The notes: a model not told the origin generated them from the sequence alone. DNA of 64,000 nucleotides from Zhihengliuella sp. (GCF_031178195.1 NZ_JAPSJL010000004.1:186001-250000), one strand, 5' to 3'. Numbered from the stretch's first letter, positions 24,312 to 36,179 are shown. Program-made: numbers and translations.

Positions 24312-24768
24312 TCGAGCGACCTCCGGGATGACCGAGGCAACCACCGCAGACGCAACCACCGCACACGCAACCACCGCGCACGCGGCGCCACCGCACGCGG
24401 CCCCGCCCGTCGGGTCGGCCACGTCGTCGAACCCCGGGGCGGGGACCGCCCGCCCGGAGCCGGACAAGGACGCGACGCCCGAGGAGATCGAGGCCGACAT
24501 CGAGCGGACCCGTCACGAGGTCGGGGAGACGGTGGAAGCCCTCTCCCGCAAGCTCGACGTGAAATCGCGCGCCCGGCACCAGGTGGACGAGACGAAGGAG
24601 CGAGTGGCCGAGCGGGTCGAGGAAGCGCAGCACCAGGTCCACGAGTACTCGGAACGGGCCAGGGAACGCCTCACCGACGAGCGGGGCAAGCCGAACCGGG
24701 ACGGATGGATCGCGCTCGCGGCCGCAGCCGCCGTCGTCGTCCTCCTGATCCGGAGCGCCCGGCGCTGA
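24298..24768 (+). CDS. DUF3618 domain protein
   Basis: The 156-aa protein begins with an Ala/Thr/His-rich disordered stretch (repeated TTAHA). The DUF3618 signature then follows at about residues 60-85, where an acidic PEEIEADIERTRHEVGETV segment leads into EALSRKLDVKSR. Next come a long amphipathic helix and a single C-terminal membrane helix (AAAAAVVVLLIRSARR). Members are small tail-anchored proteins of unknown role, usually encoded beside holin-X and DUF4235 genes, as here. The ATG overlaps the previous gene by 14 bases, which implies coupled translation. Confidence 0.85.
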   Translation: MSTPDRATSGMTEATTADATTAHATTAHAAPPHAAPPVGSATSSNPGAGTARPEPDKDATPEEIEADIERTRHEVGETVEALSRKLDVKSRARHQVDETKERVAERVEEAQHQVHEYSERARERLTDERGKPNRDGWIALAAAAAVVVLLIRSARR

Positions 24769-24821
24769 TCGTCGAGGCCCGCTGACGCGTGACCCGGAGC
24801 TCCACGAGAAAGGAATTTGAG

Positions 24822-25118
24822 ATGGCCACCAACAAGCATTCCAGCAAGTCAGCGAAGATCCTCTACCGGCCGCTAGGTCTGATCAGCGGGCTGATCAGTG
24901 GCGCGGTGGCCACAGCTGCCTTCCGGCAGGTCTGGAAGCGGGTCTCCGGCAGCAGTGCGAACGAGACCCCGACGGCCCTTCAGTCGGAGTACGGGCTCCG
25001 CGAGATCCTCCTCGCGTCGGCAATCCAAGGCGCCATTTTCGCCTTCGTGAAGGCTGTCGTCGACCGCGGCGGCGCCCGGGCCTTCGAGAAGGTGACCGGA
25101 GAGTGGCCGGGCGACTGA
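24822..25118 (+). CDS. DUF4235 domain membrane protein
   Basis: The 98-aa protein matches DUF4235: KILYRPLGLISGLISGAVAT forms the first membrane helix, FRQVWKRVSG follows on the cytoplasmic side, and ILLASAIQGAIFAFVKAVVDRGGARAF in pieces forms the second helix and the end. The function is unknown. It occurs next to DUF3618 and holin-X genes in many actinobacteria and probably acts in the cytoplasmic membrane with them. ATG 24822 is chosen over GTG-type starts at 24789 because GAAAGGAA stands just upstream. Confidence 0.85.
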   Translation: MATNKHSSKSAKILYRPLGLISGLISGAVATAAFRQVWKRVSGSSANETPTALQSEYGLREILLASAIQGAIFAFVKAVVDRGGARAFEKVTGEWPGD

Positions 25119-25166
25119 CCCTCGCCCCGAACCTGCTCGAGTGAACTCTGGAGAAAGGCACCTGCG

Positions 25167-26351
25167 ATGTCCGACCGACCCCGAGACCACGCCACGACGG
25201 ACCCTGCGGACGCTCCGCCGCCGGACGACGACCGGAAACCGGATTCTCCCCGGGAGATCACCAAGGCGTCCTGGGGCTTCATCCTCAAATCGACGCTGCG
25301 CGAGTTCTCGGCGGACGGATGCATGGACCTCGCCGCCAGCCTGACCTACCGGACCGTCCTGTCGATCTTCCCCGCCCTGATCGCGCTGGTCTCGATCCTG
25401 AGTCTGGTCGGGCAGAGCGGGAACACCGTCACGAGGTTCCTGGACGAGGCGGAGGGCGCGGTCCCGTCGAGTTCGTGGACCACGGTGCGCCCGGCCCTCG
25501 AGTCGATCCTGACGGCGCCCGCGCCCGGCCTCGGTCTCATCATCGGTCTGCTGGCCGCGCTGTGGACGGCCTCGAGCTACGTGAAGGCGTTCGGCCGGGC
25601 GATGAACTCCATCTATGACGTGCCCGAGGGTCGGGGCTTCATCAAAGTCAACGTGCAGCTCTATCTGCTGACCGCTCTCATCCTGGTGCTCGGGGCGGCG
25701 GCCCTGACGATCCTCGTGGTCTCCGGCCCGGTGGCCGAGGCGGTGGGCAACGCCATCGGGCTCGGCGCGGTGGCGATCACGGCCTGGAACATCGCTAAGT
25801 GGTTCGTGCTCGCGTTCATCATCGTGTTCGTCATCGCGCTCCTCTACTACGCGACGCCGAACGTGAAGCAGCCGAAGTTCCGGTGGATGAGCACCGGTGC
25901 GATCGTCGCCATCGTGGTCTCGCTGCTGGCGACCGCGGGCTTCTTCTTCTACGTCGCGAACTTCGGCAACTACAACGCCACGTACGGTGCGCTGGCCGGT
26001 GTGATCATCATGCTGCTGTGGATCTGGATCGTGAACGCGATCCTGCTCTTCGGCGCAGAGCTCGACAGCGAGATGGAGCGGGGCCGCGAGCTGCAGGCCG
26101 GCCTGCCCGCCGAGGAGGAGCTCCAGCTGCCTGCGCGCGATACCAAGGCGAGTGACAAGAAGGCCAAGAAGTACCGCGAGCACGTGGAACGAGCGCGGAA
26201 CCTCCGCCGGAGCCACGGCCGGACGCAGAAGGCCCCTGCACCGGAGGATCCAGCTTGGGACAAGGGGTCCCGGGAGAGCCAAAGCCACGGGGGCACCGAG
26301 CCGGACGACCGCGACGGTCGGGGCCGCTCCGGGGCGCACCGGGCAGAGTAG
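25167..26351 (+). CDS. YihY/BrkB family membrane protein
   Basis: The 394-aa protein has the YihY/virulence-factor BrkB fold with six membrane helices between about residues 45 and 300. Family landmarks are AASLTYRTVLSIFPALIAL, the WTASSYVKAFGRAMN segment and the late YNATYGALAGVIIMLLWIW block (in pieces). The C-terminal 90 residues are highly charged and disordered. The biochemical role is unsettled; the old label ribonuclease BN is known to be wrong. It ends the holin-X/DUF3618/DUF4235 cassette and is convergent with galE, 11 bases apart. A GAGAAAGG site precedes ATG 25167. Confidence 0.9.
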   Translation: MSDRPRDHATTDPADAPPPDDDRKPDSPREITKASWGFILKSTLREFSADGCMDLAASLTYRTVLSIFPALIALVSILSLVGQSGNTVTRFLDEAEGAVPSSSWTTVRPALESILTAPAPGLGLIIGLLAALWTASSYVKAFGRAMNSIYDVPEGRGFIKVNVQLYLLTALILVLGAAALTILVVSGPVAEAVGNAIGLGAVAITAWNIAKWFVLAFIIVFVIALLYYATPNVKQPKFRWMSTGAIVAIVVSLLATAGFFFYVANFGNYNATYGALAGVIIMLLWIWIVNAILLFGAELDSEMERGRELQAGLPAEEELQLPARDTKASDKKAKKYREHVERARNLRRSHGRTQKAPAPEDPAWDKGSRESQSHGGTEPDDRDGRGRSGAHRAE

Positions 26352-26362
26352 TCCGGCCCTGA

Positions 26363-27376
26363 TCAGCCTGCGTACCCGTTCGGGTTGCGCTCCTGCCAGC
26401 GCCAGTGGTCGCGGCACATCTCGTCGATGCTGCGCGTGACCGACCATTCGAGGTCGGCCTTGGCGCGCGAGGCGTCCGCCCAGAACGCCGGGAGATCGCC
26501 GGGTCGGCGGGGCGCGAACTCGTAGGGCAGCTCGCGGCCCGCGGCCTTCTCGAACGCGTGCAGCATCTCCAGGACCGAGGTGCCCGACCCGCCGCCGAGG
26601 TTCCACCGGTGCGTGCCGGCGTGCTCCGCCAGGTACTCGAGCGCTGCCACGTGGCCCCCGGCCAGGTCGACGACGTGGATGTAGTCCCGCAGGCAGGTGC
26701 CGTCCGGGGTGTCGTAGTCGTTCCCGAAGATCTGGAGCCGCTCCCGCCGGCCCACGGCCACCTGCGCGATGAAGGGCACCAGGTTGTTCGGGATGCCCTG
26801 CGGGTCCTCGCCGATGCGTCCGGACGGATGGGCGCCCACCGGGTTGAAGTAGCGCAGCAAGGCCACGCGCCACTCGGGGTCCGCGGCGGCGACGTCGGAC
26901 AGGATGTCCTCCACCTGCTCCTTGGTCCGCCCGTAGGGGTTCGTGGCCCCGATCTCCATGTGCTCGATGTACGGGTACGGGTTGTGCTCGCCGTAGACGG
27001 TCGCCGAGGAGCTGAAGACGATGCTCCGCACCCCCTGGCGCTGCATCACCCGTAGCAGCGAGATGGTGCCGGCCGTGTTGTTGAAGTAGTAGTCCAGCGG
27101 GATCCGGGCGGACTCGCCCACGGCCTTGAGCCCCGCGAAGTGAATGACCGAATCGGGCCGGTGGCGGACGAAGACGTCCTCGAGTCCTGCCTCGTCCGTC
27201 AGGTCCACGACCTCCAGCCCGGCCGTCCGCCCGGCCAGCTCGCCGACCCGGCGCAGGGCCTCGGGCGAGGAGTTGTAGAGGTTGTCGACGACGACGACGT
27301 CGTGCCCCGCCTCCAGGAGGGCGAGCACGGTGTGCGAGCCGATGTAGCCGGTGCCGCCGGTGACGAGAATGCGCAT
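26363..27376 (-). CDS. galE: UDP-glucose 4-epimerase
   Basis: The 337-aa extended SDR interconverts UDP-galactose and UDP-glucose with bound NAD+. The cofactor motif is VTGGTGYIGSH (residues 5-15), the serine block is FSSSATVYG, and the catalytic YxxxK is in NPYGRTKEQ. The sugar-binding NLGGGSG region is near the C-terminus. Length and motifs match classical GalE. It completes the Leloir pathway with galT and galK encoded 5-8 kb away on the other strand, on the far side of the DeoR regulator gene. It starts 135 bases after the regulator stop on the same strand and may be read from that promoter. Confidence 0.95.
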   Translation of the reverse strand: MRILVTGGTGYIGSHTVLALLEAGHDVVVVDNLYNSSPEALRRVGELAGRTAGLEVVDLTDEAGLEDVFVRHRPDSVIHFAGLKAVGESARIPLDYYFNNTAGTISLLRVMQRQGVRSIVFSSSATVYGEHNPYPYIEHMEIGATNPYGRTKEQVEDILSDVAAADPEWRVALLRYFNPVGAHPSGRIGEDPQGIPNNLVPFIAQVAVGRRERLQIFGNDYDTPDGTCLRDYIHVVDLAGGHVAALEYLAEHAGTHRWNLGGGSGTSVLEMLHAFEKAAGRELPYEFAPRRPGDLPAFWADASRAKADLEWSVTRSIDEMCRDHWRWQERNPNGYAG

Positions 27377-27511
27377 GGGTACAGCCTTCCAGATGTCTCG
27401 AGGATTTCGCCGTGGTGCCCGGCGGGCCGGAGGGTGGTGCCCGGCGGCCGGGGGCGGGCCGACACCGGGTCGGTCCGTACGGAGGACGGGTCAGTTCGTG
27501 CGGACGGCGGT

Positions 27512-28342
27512 TCAGTCCGCCACGATCACGTCGGTCACCGATTCGCGCAGCTGCTCCAGCGCGGTCGCGGGCAGCTGGTCGTCGGTCACGTAGAGGTCGG
27601 CGGCGTCGAGCGGCGCGATGACGCCCAGGCCGGTCATGCCCCACTTCGCGTGGTCGGCCAGCACCGCGGTGCGCGCGGCGGAGGCGAGGAACGCATGGCA
27701 CACCTGCGCCTCGAGCAGATTCGGCGTGCTGAAGCCGCGATCCGCCCGCACCCCGTGGACCCCCATGAAGAACAGGTCCACGTTCAGCTGGGCCAGGGCG
27801 CCGAGAGCCAGCGGGCCCACCAGCGCGTCCGACGGCGTGCGCACCCCGCCCGTGAGCAGCACGGTCTGCGTCGGGCCGTCGGCGGTATCGGCCGCGTAGA
27901 ACACGTCGGCGACGCGCGGCGAGTTGGTCACCACGGTCAGGTTGTCGACGCCGGTCAGGTGCCGGGCGAGCGCGAACGTCGTCGTGCCGGAGTTCAGGCC
28001 GACCGTCATCCCGGGGGAGACGAGCCGGGCGGCGCAACGCGCGATCGCCTCCTTCTCGGCGGACTGAAGGCTGAGTTTCCGGGAGAACCCGGGCTCGTCG
28101 CTCGCGGCCGAGTGCTGCCGGGTGGCGCCGCCGTGGACCTTGACCAGTTCGCCCGCGGCCTCGAGCGTGCCGAGGTCCCGGCGAACGGTCATCTCGGAGA
28201 TGCCCAGTTGCGCGGCGAGGTCTGTCACCCGGACCTGGCCGTGACGCTTGAGCTCGTCGAGGATGTGCTGGTGCCGCTGCTGGGGGAGGAGTTCGGCCAA
28301 TGGTCTGTCCGTTCTGTGCCGGAAGTGTGACAGGCCTCGCAT
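27512..28342 (-). CDS. DeoR/GlpR family regulator of the lac-gal cluster
   Basis: The 276-aa protein has an N-terminal DeoR helix-turn-helix (VRVTDLAAQLGISEMTVRRDL) and the DeoR sensor domain, with GLNSGTTTFALARHL and VHGVRADRGFST binding a phosphorylated sugar. It probably represses lacZ-galT-galK from the divergent promoter and itself; the effector may be galactose-1-P or tagatose-6-P (inference). The start is uncertain. ATG 28342 has no good ribosome site, and TTG 28300, just before AELLPQQRH, matches the length of typical DeoR proteins better. The alternative protein would have 262 aa. Confidence 0.88.
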   Translation of the reverse strand: MRGLSHFRHRTDRPLAELLPQQRHQHILDELKRHGQVRVTDLAAQLGISEMTVRRDLGTLEAAGELVKVHGGATRQHSAASDEPGFSRKLSLQSAEKEAIARCAARLVSPGMTVGLNSGTTTFALARHLTGVDNLTVVTNSPRVADVFYAADTADGPTQTVLLTGGVRTPSDALVGPLALGALAQLNVDLFFMGVHGVRADRGFSTPNLLEAQVCHAFLASAARTAVLADHAKWGMTGLGVIAPLDAADLYVTDDQLPATALEQLRESVTDVIVAD

Positions 28343-31670
<3,328 letters not shown>

Positions 31671-31684
31671 GCCCCCGTCCCGAA

Positions 31685-31721
31685 CCCCGACCCAGGACCC
31701 CGACCCAGGACCCGACCCAGG
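31685..31721. repeat. 13-bp tandem repeat before galT
   Basis: Units CCCCGACCCAGGA at 31685-31697 and 31698-31710 are identical, and a third, one base shorter and lacking the last A, covers 31711-31721. The repeat fills most of the 68-bp gap between lacZ and galT and ends 18 bases before the galT start. Confidence 0.8.
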
Positions 31722-31738
31722 CACTCATAGGAGCGACC

Positions 31739-32887
31739 ATGACCCAGCCGGACACCCGCGCGAACACCGCCCCGGAGCCCGTGGCCGCCACCATGGCCGA
31801 CGGGCGCGAGCTGTACTACTTCTACGACAGCGGGACCGCGCCGTCGGCGACGCCCATCCCGGACCGGCGCGACCTCCCGGACCGCCCGCCGTCGTCCGAG
31901 CTGCGGTACGACCCGCTCCTGGGCGAGTGGATCGCCTTCGCCGCCCACCGCCAGACGCGGACGCACCTGCCGCCGGCGGACCAGTGCCCGCTGTGCCCCA
32001 GCACCGCGGCGAACCCGTCGGAGATCCCGGCGGACGACTACCACGTGACGGTGTTCGAGAACCGCTTCCCGTCCTTCGGGCCCGAGCAGCACGCGCAGGT
32101 CCTCGGCGCGGGGCTCGGCAGCGTCGACCCGGCGCACGGGCGGTGCGAGGTGGTGGTCTTCGGCGCCGACCACGCGGCCTCGCTCAGCGGGATGGGCGGT
32201 GAGCGGGTGCGCACCGTCGTCGAGGCCTGGACGCACCGCACGCGCGCGCTGCTGGCGCTCGACGGCGTCGAGCAGGTGTTCCCGTTCGAGAACCGCGGCG
32301 CGGAGATCGGGGTGACGCTGCACCACCCGCACGGGCAGATCTACGCGTACCCGTACGTGCCGGCGAGGGTGCAGGCGCAGCTGCGGCAGGTCCGCGAGCA
32401 CCGCGAGCGAACCGGCGGCAACCTCTTCGCCGACGTGCTCGCCTTCGAGCTGGAGGAGGGGGCGCGCGTCGTCCACCGCGGCGAGCACTGGACGCTCTTC
32501 GTCCCGTTCGCCGCCCGGATGCCGGTGGAGGTCCACCTGATGCCCCACCGGCACGTCGGGGATCTGACGGAGCTGAACGACGCCGAGCGTGACGAGCTGG
32601 CCTCCGTCTACCATCGCCTGCTGCGCGGGATCGAAGCCCTCTACGAGACGCCGACCCCCTATATCTCCGCCTGGTACCAGGCGCCCCGGGGGAGGCGGGC
32701 CGGCGGGTACGACGACGGGCGGGGCGAGTACCGTCTGCACCTGCAGCTGACGAGCCCCCGCCGGGCCGAGCACAAGCTGAAGTATCTGGCCGGTTCGGAG
32801 GCGGCCATGGGCGCGTTCGTCGGCGATGTGATGCCCGAGGCCTCGGCGCAGGCCCTGCGCGAGGCCATCGTCCGCGCCGACGCCTGA
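31739..32887 (+). CDS. galT: Galactose-1-phosphate uridylyltransferase
   Basis: The 382-aa protein exchanges UMP between UDP-glucose and galactose-1-phosphate. The active site HPH is residues 196-198 in LHHPHGQIY, with His198 as the expected uridylylated nucleophile. A zinc-type CPLCP pair lies near residue 84, and MPVEVHLMPHRHVGDL is in the second half. The first 50 residues extend beyond the core family. ATG 31739 is preceded by TAGGAG. It is the second gene of lacZ-galT-galK and is separated from both neighbours by short gaps filled with tandem repeats. Confidence 0.95.
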   Translation: MTQPDTRANTAPEPVAATMADGRELYYFYDSGTAPSATPIPDRRDLPDRPPSSELRYDPLLGEWIAFAAHRQTRTHLPPADQCPLCPSTAANPSEIPADDYHVTVFENRFPSFGPEQHAQVLGAGLGSVDPAHGRCEVVVFGADHAASLSGMGGERVRTVVEAWTHRTRALLALDGVEQVFPFENRGAEIGVTLHHPHGQIYAYPYVPARVQAQLRQVREHRERTGGNLFADVLAFELEEGARVVHRGEHWTLFVPFAARMPVEVHLMPHRHVGDLTELNDAERDELASVYHRLLRGIEALYETPTPYISAWYQAPRGRRAGGYDDGRGEYRLHLQLTSPRRAEHKLKYLAGSEAAMGAFVGDVMPEASAQALREAIVRADA

Positions 32888-32910
32888 CGTCCTGGCCCTG
32901 GCCGGCTCCG

Positions 32911-32972
32911 CACCCGACCACCGCCCACCCGACCTCCGCCCACCCGACAGACCTCCGCCCACTCGACAGACC
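32911..32972. repeat. Imperfect 14-19 bp repeats before galK
   Basis: Four degenerate units of the type CCAC(C/T)CGAC...CTCCGC occur between galT and galK, with insertions of GACA between some. They fill most of the 101-bp gap and end just before the GAGGAA ribosome site of galK. Confidence 0.6.
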
Positions 32973-32988
32973 GAGGAAACCCGAGTCC

Positions 32989-34227
32989 ATGACCACCCTC
33001 CCCGCCGGAGCCCGTGACGCTGCCGACCTCGCCGACCACTTCCACGCCGTCTTCGGCGGCGCCCCGGAGGGCGTGTGGGCCGCCCCGGGGCGCGCGAACC
33101 TGATCGGCGAGCACACCGACTACAACGAGGGCTTCGTGCTGCCCTTCGCCATCGAGCACACGGCCCGCGTCGCCGCGCGCCGCACCCACACTGGCGAACT
33201 GCGCATCGCGGGCCGGCAGGACGTCGCCGGAGCCGGCGTCGTCGCCGTCGATCTCCGGGACCTGCTCGGCGCTCCCCCCGCGCAGGACCCGGCGGGCGGA
33301 CGCCTGCCCGGGTGGGCCCGCTACGTCGCCGGCGTCCTCTGGTCGCTGGGCCGCGAGCCCGGGGCGGCCGAGGTCGGCCCGGGGTACGACGTCGTCCTCG
33401 ACTCCAGCGTGCCCATCGGCGCCGGACTGTCCTCCTCCGCGGCCATCGAATGCGCTGTCGCGGTGGCCGTGAACGACCTCGCCGGGCTCGGTCTGGCCCC
33501 CGCAGAGCTGGTGCTGATCGCCCAACGGGCGGAGAACGAGTTCGTCGGGGCTCCGACGGGGATCCTCGACCAGTCGGCGTCGTTGCTGTCCGAGGACGGA
33601 CGGGCGCTGTTCCTGGACTGCCGGACGCGGGAAGCGCGGGGGGTGCCGCTGGCGCTCGCCGGGGCCGGATTGGAGATCCTCGCGATCGACACCCGGGTCA
33701 GCCATGCGCACGAGTCGGGCGGCTACGGCCAGCTCCGGCAGGCCTGCGAGGACGGTGCGCGGGAGCTGGGGGTCAGAGCCCTGCGCGACGTCGACCTGGA
33801 GGACCTCCCCGGAGCGCGGGAACGGCTCGCTCCGCAGATCTTCTCCCGCGTCAAGCACATCGTCACCGAGAACCAACGGGTGCTGGACGCCGTTCGACTG
33901 CTGGAGACGGTCGACTTCGGGAACCCCGATGGGCGGGCGCTCGCCGACCTCGGAGACCTCCTCACCGCCAGTCACGCGTCGATGCGGGACGACTTCGGCA
34001 ACTCCTGCCCGGAGATGGACCTCGCCGTCGACACGGCGCTGGCGGCGGGGGCCTACGGCGCCCGGATGACGGGCGGCGGCTTCGGTGGGACCGCGATCGC
34101 GCTCGTGCGCGCCAACGACGCCGAGCATGTCGGGTCGGCCGTGCGGGATGCCTTCGATGCTGCGGGGCACGCGACCCCGGAGATCTTCGGCGTCCGGCCG
34201 TCGTCGGGCGCCCGCCGGCTGGCCTGA
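32989..34227 (+). CDS. galK: Galactokinase
   Basis: The 412-aa GHMP kinase phosphorylates galactose with ATP to galactose-1-phosphate. The galactokinase signature is APGRANLIGEHTDYNEGF (about residues 27-44), the ATP loop is VPIGAGLSSSAAIE, and the third motif is MTGGGFGGTAIAL. The arginine and aspartate of the active site lie in GRANLIGEH and in the GILDQSAS region. It is the last gene of the lacZ-galT-galK operon. GAGGAA precedes ATG 32989. It is followed by the remnant of an unrelated hydrolase gene. Confidence 0.95.
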   Translation: MTTLPAGARDAADLADHFHAVFGGAPEGVWAAPGRANLIGEHTDYNEGFVLPFAIEHTARVAARRTHTGELRIAGRQDVAGAGVVAVDLRDLLGAPPAQDPAGGRLPGWARYVAGVLWSLGREPGAAEVGPGYDVVLDSSVPIGAGLSSSAAIECAVAVAVNDLAGLGLAPAELVLIAQRAENEFVGAPTGILDQSASLLSEDGRALFLDCRTREARGVPLALAGAGLEILAIDTRVSHAHESGGYGQLRQACEDGARELGVRALRDVDLEDLPGARERLAPQIFSRVKHIVTENQRVLDAVRLLETVDFGNPDGRALADLGDLLTASHASMRDDFGNSCPEMDLAVDTALAAGAYGARMTGGGFGGTAIALVRANDAEHVGSAVRDAFDAAGHATPEIFGVRPSSGARRLA

Positions 34228-34281
34228 CCCGCGCGGGCGGGTGCAGATCTGGCTGTCGCACTTCGAAACCGACCGCGAGCT

Positions 34282-34410
34282 CTACGGCCCCCCCGGGACG
34301 CAGAGCGCTGGCCCATGGCGGACCGGCTGCATCCCGACGCCGAGGCGCACCGGGTCATGGGCGAGCGATTCGCCGACTCGGCCCTGCAGCGGTACCTGCC
34401 CCGGCGGTGA
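34282..34410 (+). pseudogene. C-terminal remnant of an SGNH/GDSL hydrolase gene
   Basis: The frame from 34282 to the TGA at 34410 reads LRPPRDAERWPMADRLHPD and then EAHRVMGERFADSALQRYL. The DRLHPDAEAHR pattern is the Asp-x-x-His end of SGNH hydrolases, with the usual Trp before it. There is no start codon with a ribosome site and no GDSL block upstream, and sequence just before (34230-34280) reads coherently only in another frame. It is best seen as a decayed or truncated gene end left after galK. Confidence 0.5.
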
Positions 34411-34443
34411 ACGCGCGTCAGCGTGCAGCCGTAGGATTCCGCT

Positions 34444-35109
34444 GTGAGTATCGAACAGGCGCTGCTGTCCTTTGCTGCGATCGCGGCACTCCTGACCATC
34501 GTTCCCGGAGTGGACACCGTGTTGGTCCTCCGGTCCGCCATCAGCCAAGGCCGTCGCTACGCATTCGCCACAGCAGTCGGGATCAACACGGGTGCCATGA
34601 CCTGGGGCGTCGCTGCGGCGGTCGGCGCCTCCGCCCTCCTCGCGGCGTCCGAATTCGCCTACACGGCGCTGCGGATCGCCGGGGCGGCGTACGTGATCTG
34701 GCTCGGCGTGACGATGCTCTGGAGATCCTTCCGCCCCGCTGATCCGACGACGACGGCGGGTGCTTCCCAGGGTGCCCACGTCGCCGTGGCGACGGGGCGC
34801 CTGCACGGGGGCCTCGTGCTGGCGTGGGCCAAGGGTCTCGGGACGAATCTCCTGAACCCCAAGATCGGCGTCTTCTACATCGCGATGATCCCGCAGTTCA
34901 TCCCGGAGGGCGTCTCGCCGTGGCTCATGGGCGTCGCGCTCGCAGGGGTGCACAACCTGCTCGGGCTGACCTGGTTCGCCCTGATCATCGCCGGGGTCCA
35001 TACGGCCCGCGGCCGGCTGCAGCGGCCGCGTTACGTGCGGTTCGTCGATCGCGTCTGCGGGACTGCACTCGTAGGCTTCGGAGCGTCGCTGGCGCTAAAG
35101 TCCCGCTAG
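34444..35109 (+). CDS. LysE/RhtB family exporter
   Basis: The 221-aa membrane protein has six hydrophobic segments and the LysE family hallmarks: an N-terminal VPGVDTVLVLRSAISQGRR, where the PGP-type motif reads PGVD, ATAVGINTGAMTWG, the amphipathic GLGTNLLNPKIGVFYIAMIPQF segment (in pieces) and a final conserved helix. Members export amino acids or homoserine lactones in exchange for protons. The substrate is unknown. The start is GTG 34444, 33 bases after the SGNH remnant. No LysG-type regulator is adjacent. Confidence 0.88.
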   Translation: MSIEQALLSFAAIAALLTIVPGVDTVLVLRSAISQGRRYAFATAVGINTGAMTWGVAAAVGASALLAASEFAYTALRIAGAAYVIWLGVTMLWRSFRPADPTTTAGASQGAHVAVATGRLHGGLVLAWAKGLGTNLLNPKIGVFYIAMIPQFIPEGVSPWLMGVALAGVHNLLGLTWFALIIAGVHTARGRLQRPRYVRFVDRVCGTALVGFGASLALKSR

Positions 35110-35223
35110 CGGGGGCCGCCGCGCGGTGGCCCGCAATGCGAGGTCGGGATGATCCGCGACCCTCGGATGGCCCGCCGAGCCGCCGGCGTCGGCGCGCGGC
35201 GACCTGTCTGGGAAACTGGGGGC

Positions 35224-36072
35224 GTGGCACTCTTCGAACGCGACGACCGCGAACTCATGCAGCAGATCGTGCTGCTCGTCGACAAGGACCGGCCCGCGCT
35301 GGAATCGGAGGGCGTCGCCGCGGCCGCGATCGCGAGTGTGAATGCCTTCCTCGCCCAACCGGACCGTCCTGAGTGGCGACAGTGGGCCGCCGTGCACTTC
35401 GGCAAGTCGGTCCGCCGAGCCGACGCGCGGACCTTCCCGAAGATCGTCGCCGAGTTCGCGGAACCCCTGGGCGCCGTCGAGGGCGAGGCGCGCCTCGAGG
35501 GGGGCTCCGATGGGGGGCTCGCCATCGCCTTCGTGCCTGCGCCGAAGGAGGAACTGCCGAAGAAGATCGCCAAGCTCCAGGTTTCCGGCACGGCCCTGCC
35601 CCGGACGCTGGGCGAACGCGCGGAACTGCTCGCAGCACGGGAGGACAGCACGACGCCGACGCCGGAGCCGACGGAGAGGTTGCCGTCCGCAGACCTTCCC
35701 GACGGCCCCGAGGCGGGACGCAACCCCTCACCCGCCGGGGAGGCCTCTCCAGACGGTGCACGCGCCGAGCGTGAGGCCGGCGGCGCGGCGTCACCCGACG
35801 CCGTCGTACTGGTACTGAACGACACGCTGGGGATGTCCACGGGCAAAGCCTGCGCGCAGGCCGCGCACGCCCTGTTCGCCTGGCTGCTCGACGCCATTCG
35901 CCGGGATCATCCGCGCGTCGACGCATGGTTGGAGGCCGGGCAGCCCGTGAGCGTCCGCTGGGCCGGCGCGGACGACTTCAAGGACCTCCAGCGGCAGGCC
36001 ACGGGACCGCTCATCCGCGACGCCGGCCGCACGGAGATCGAAACCGGGTCGGTCACCGCGTTCGTCGTCTGA
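35224..36072 (+). CDS. Pth2-type peptidyl-tRNA hydrolase with a long N-terminal extension
   Basis: The 282-aa protein has a C-terminal Pth2 fold (about residues 180-282): VLVLNDTLGMSTGKACAQAAHAL with the Gly-Lys-Gln/His set, WAGADDFKDLQRQA, and TEIETGSVTAFVV. Pth2 enzymes free tRNA from peptidyl-tRNA. The first 140 residues form another domain (QIVLLVDKDRPALE, WAAVHFGKSVRRADART) that has the general Pth2 pattern of strand-helix-strand and may be a degenerate duplicate. A Pro/Glu-rich linker joins the two. GTG 35224 is chosen from the position of the first strand; no strong ribosome site is seen. The full product is over twice a usual Pth2. Confidence 0.75.
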   Translation: MALFERDDRELMQQIVLLVDKDRPALESEGVAAAAIASVNAFLAQPDRPEWRQWAAVHFGKSVRRADARTFPKIVAEFAEPLGAVEGEARLEGGSDGGLAIAFVPAPKEELPKKIAKLQVSGTALPRTLGERAELLAAREDSTTPTPEPTERLPSADLPDGPEAGRNPSPAGEASPDGARAEREAGGAASPDAVVLVLNDTLGMSTGKACAQAAHALFAWLLDAIRRDHPRVDAWLEAGQPVSVRWAGADDFKDLQRQATGPLIRDAGRTEIETGSVTAFVV

Positions 36073-36140
36073 CCGAGCTCGGCGTCTCACGGATTCGTGG
36101 TCTGGCCGGGTGGCGATCCGATCGGATTCGACGTCCGATC

Positions 36141-36153
36141 GCGGGTTTCCCGC
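36141..36153. terminator. Small stem-loop between convergent genes
   Basis: GCGGG-TTT-CCCGC forms a tight 5-bp hairpin 69 bases after the Pth2 gene and 27 bases beyond the stop of the opposing esterase gene. A 12-bp perfect palindrome, ATCCGATCGGAT, lies at 36116-36127 just before it. Either could end transcription from both sides. Confidence 0.35.
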
Positions 36154-36179
36154 CTGCTCGTGGCTCCTGTCGGCGCGGG

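Noticed and set aside
24873-28037. Very long open frame on the - strand (over 1000 codons)
   Set aside because: It runs antisense to YihY and through galE and the DeoR gene in another frame. Its product is Arg/Gly/Ala-rich without domains, as expected from high-GC shadow frames.
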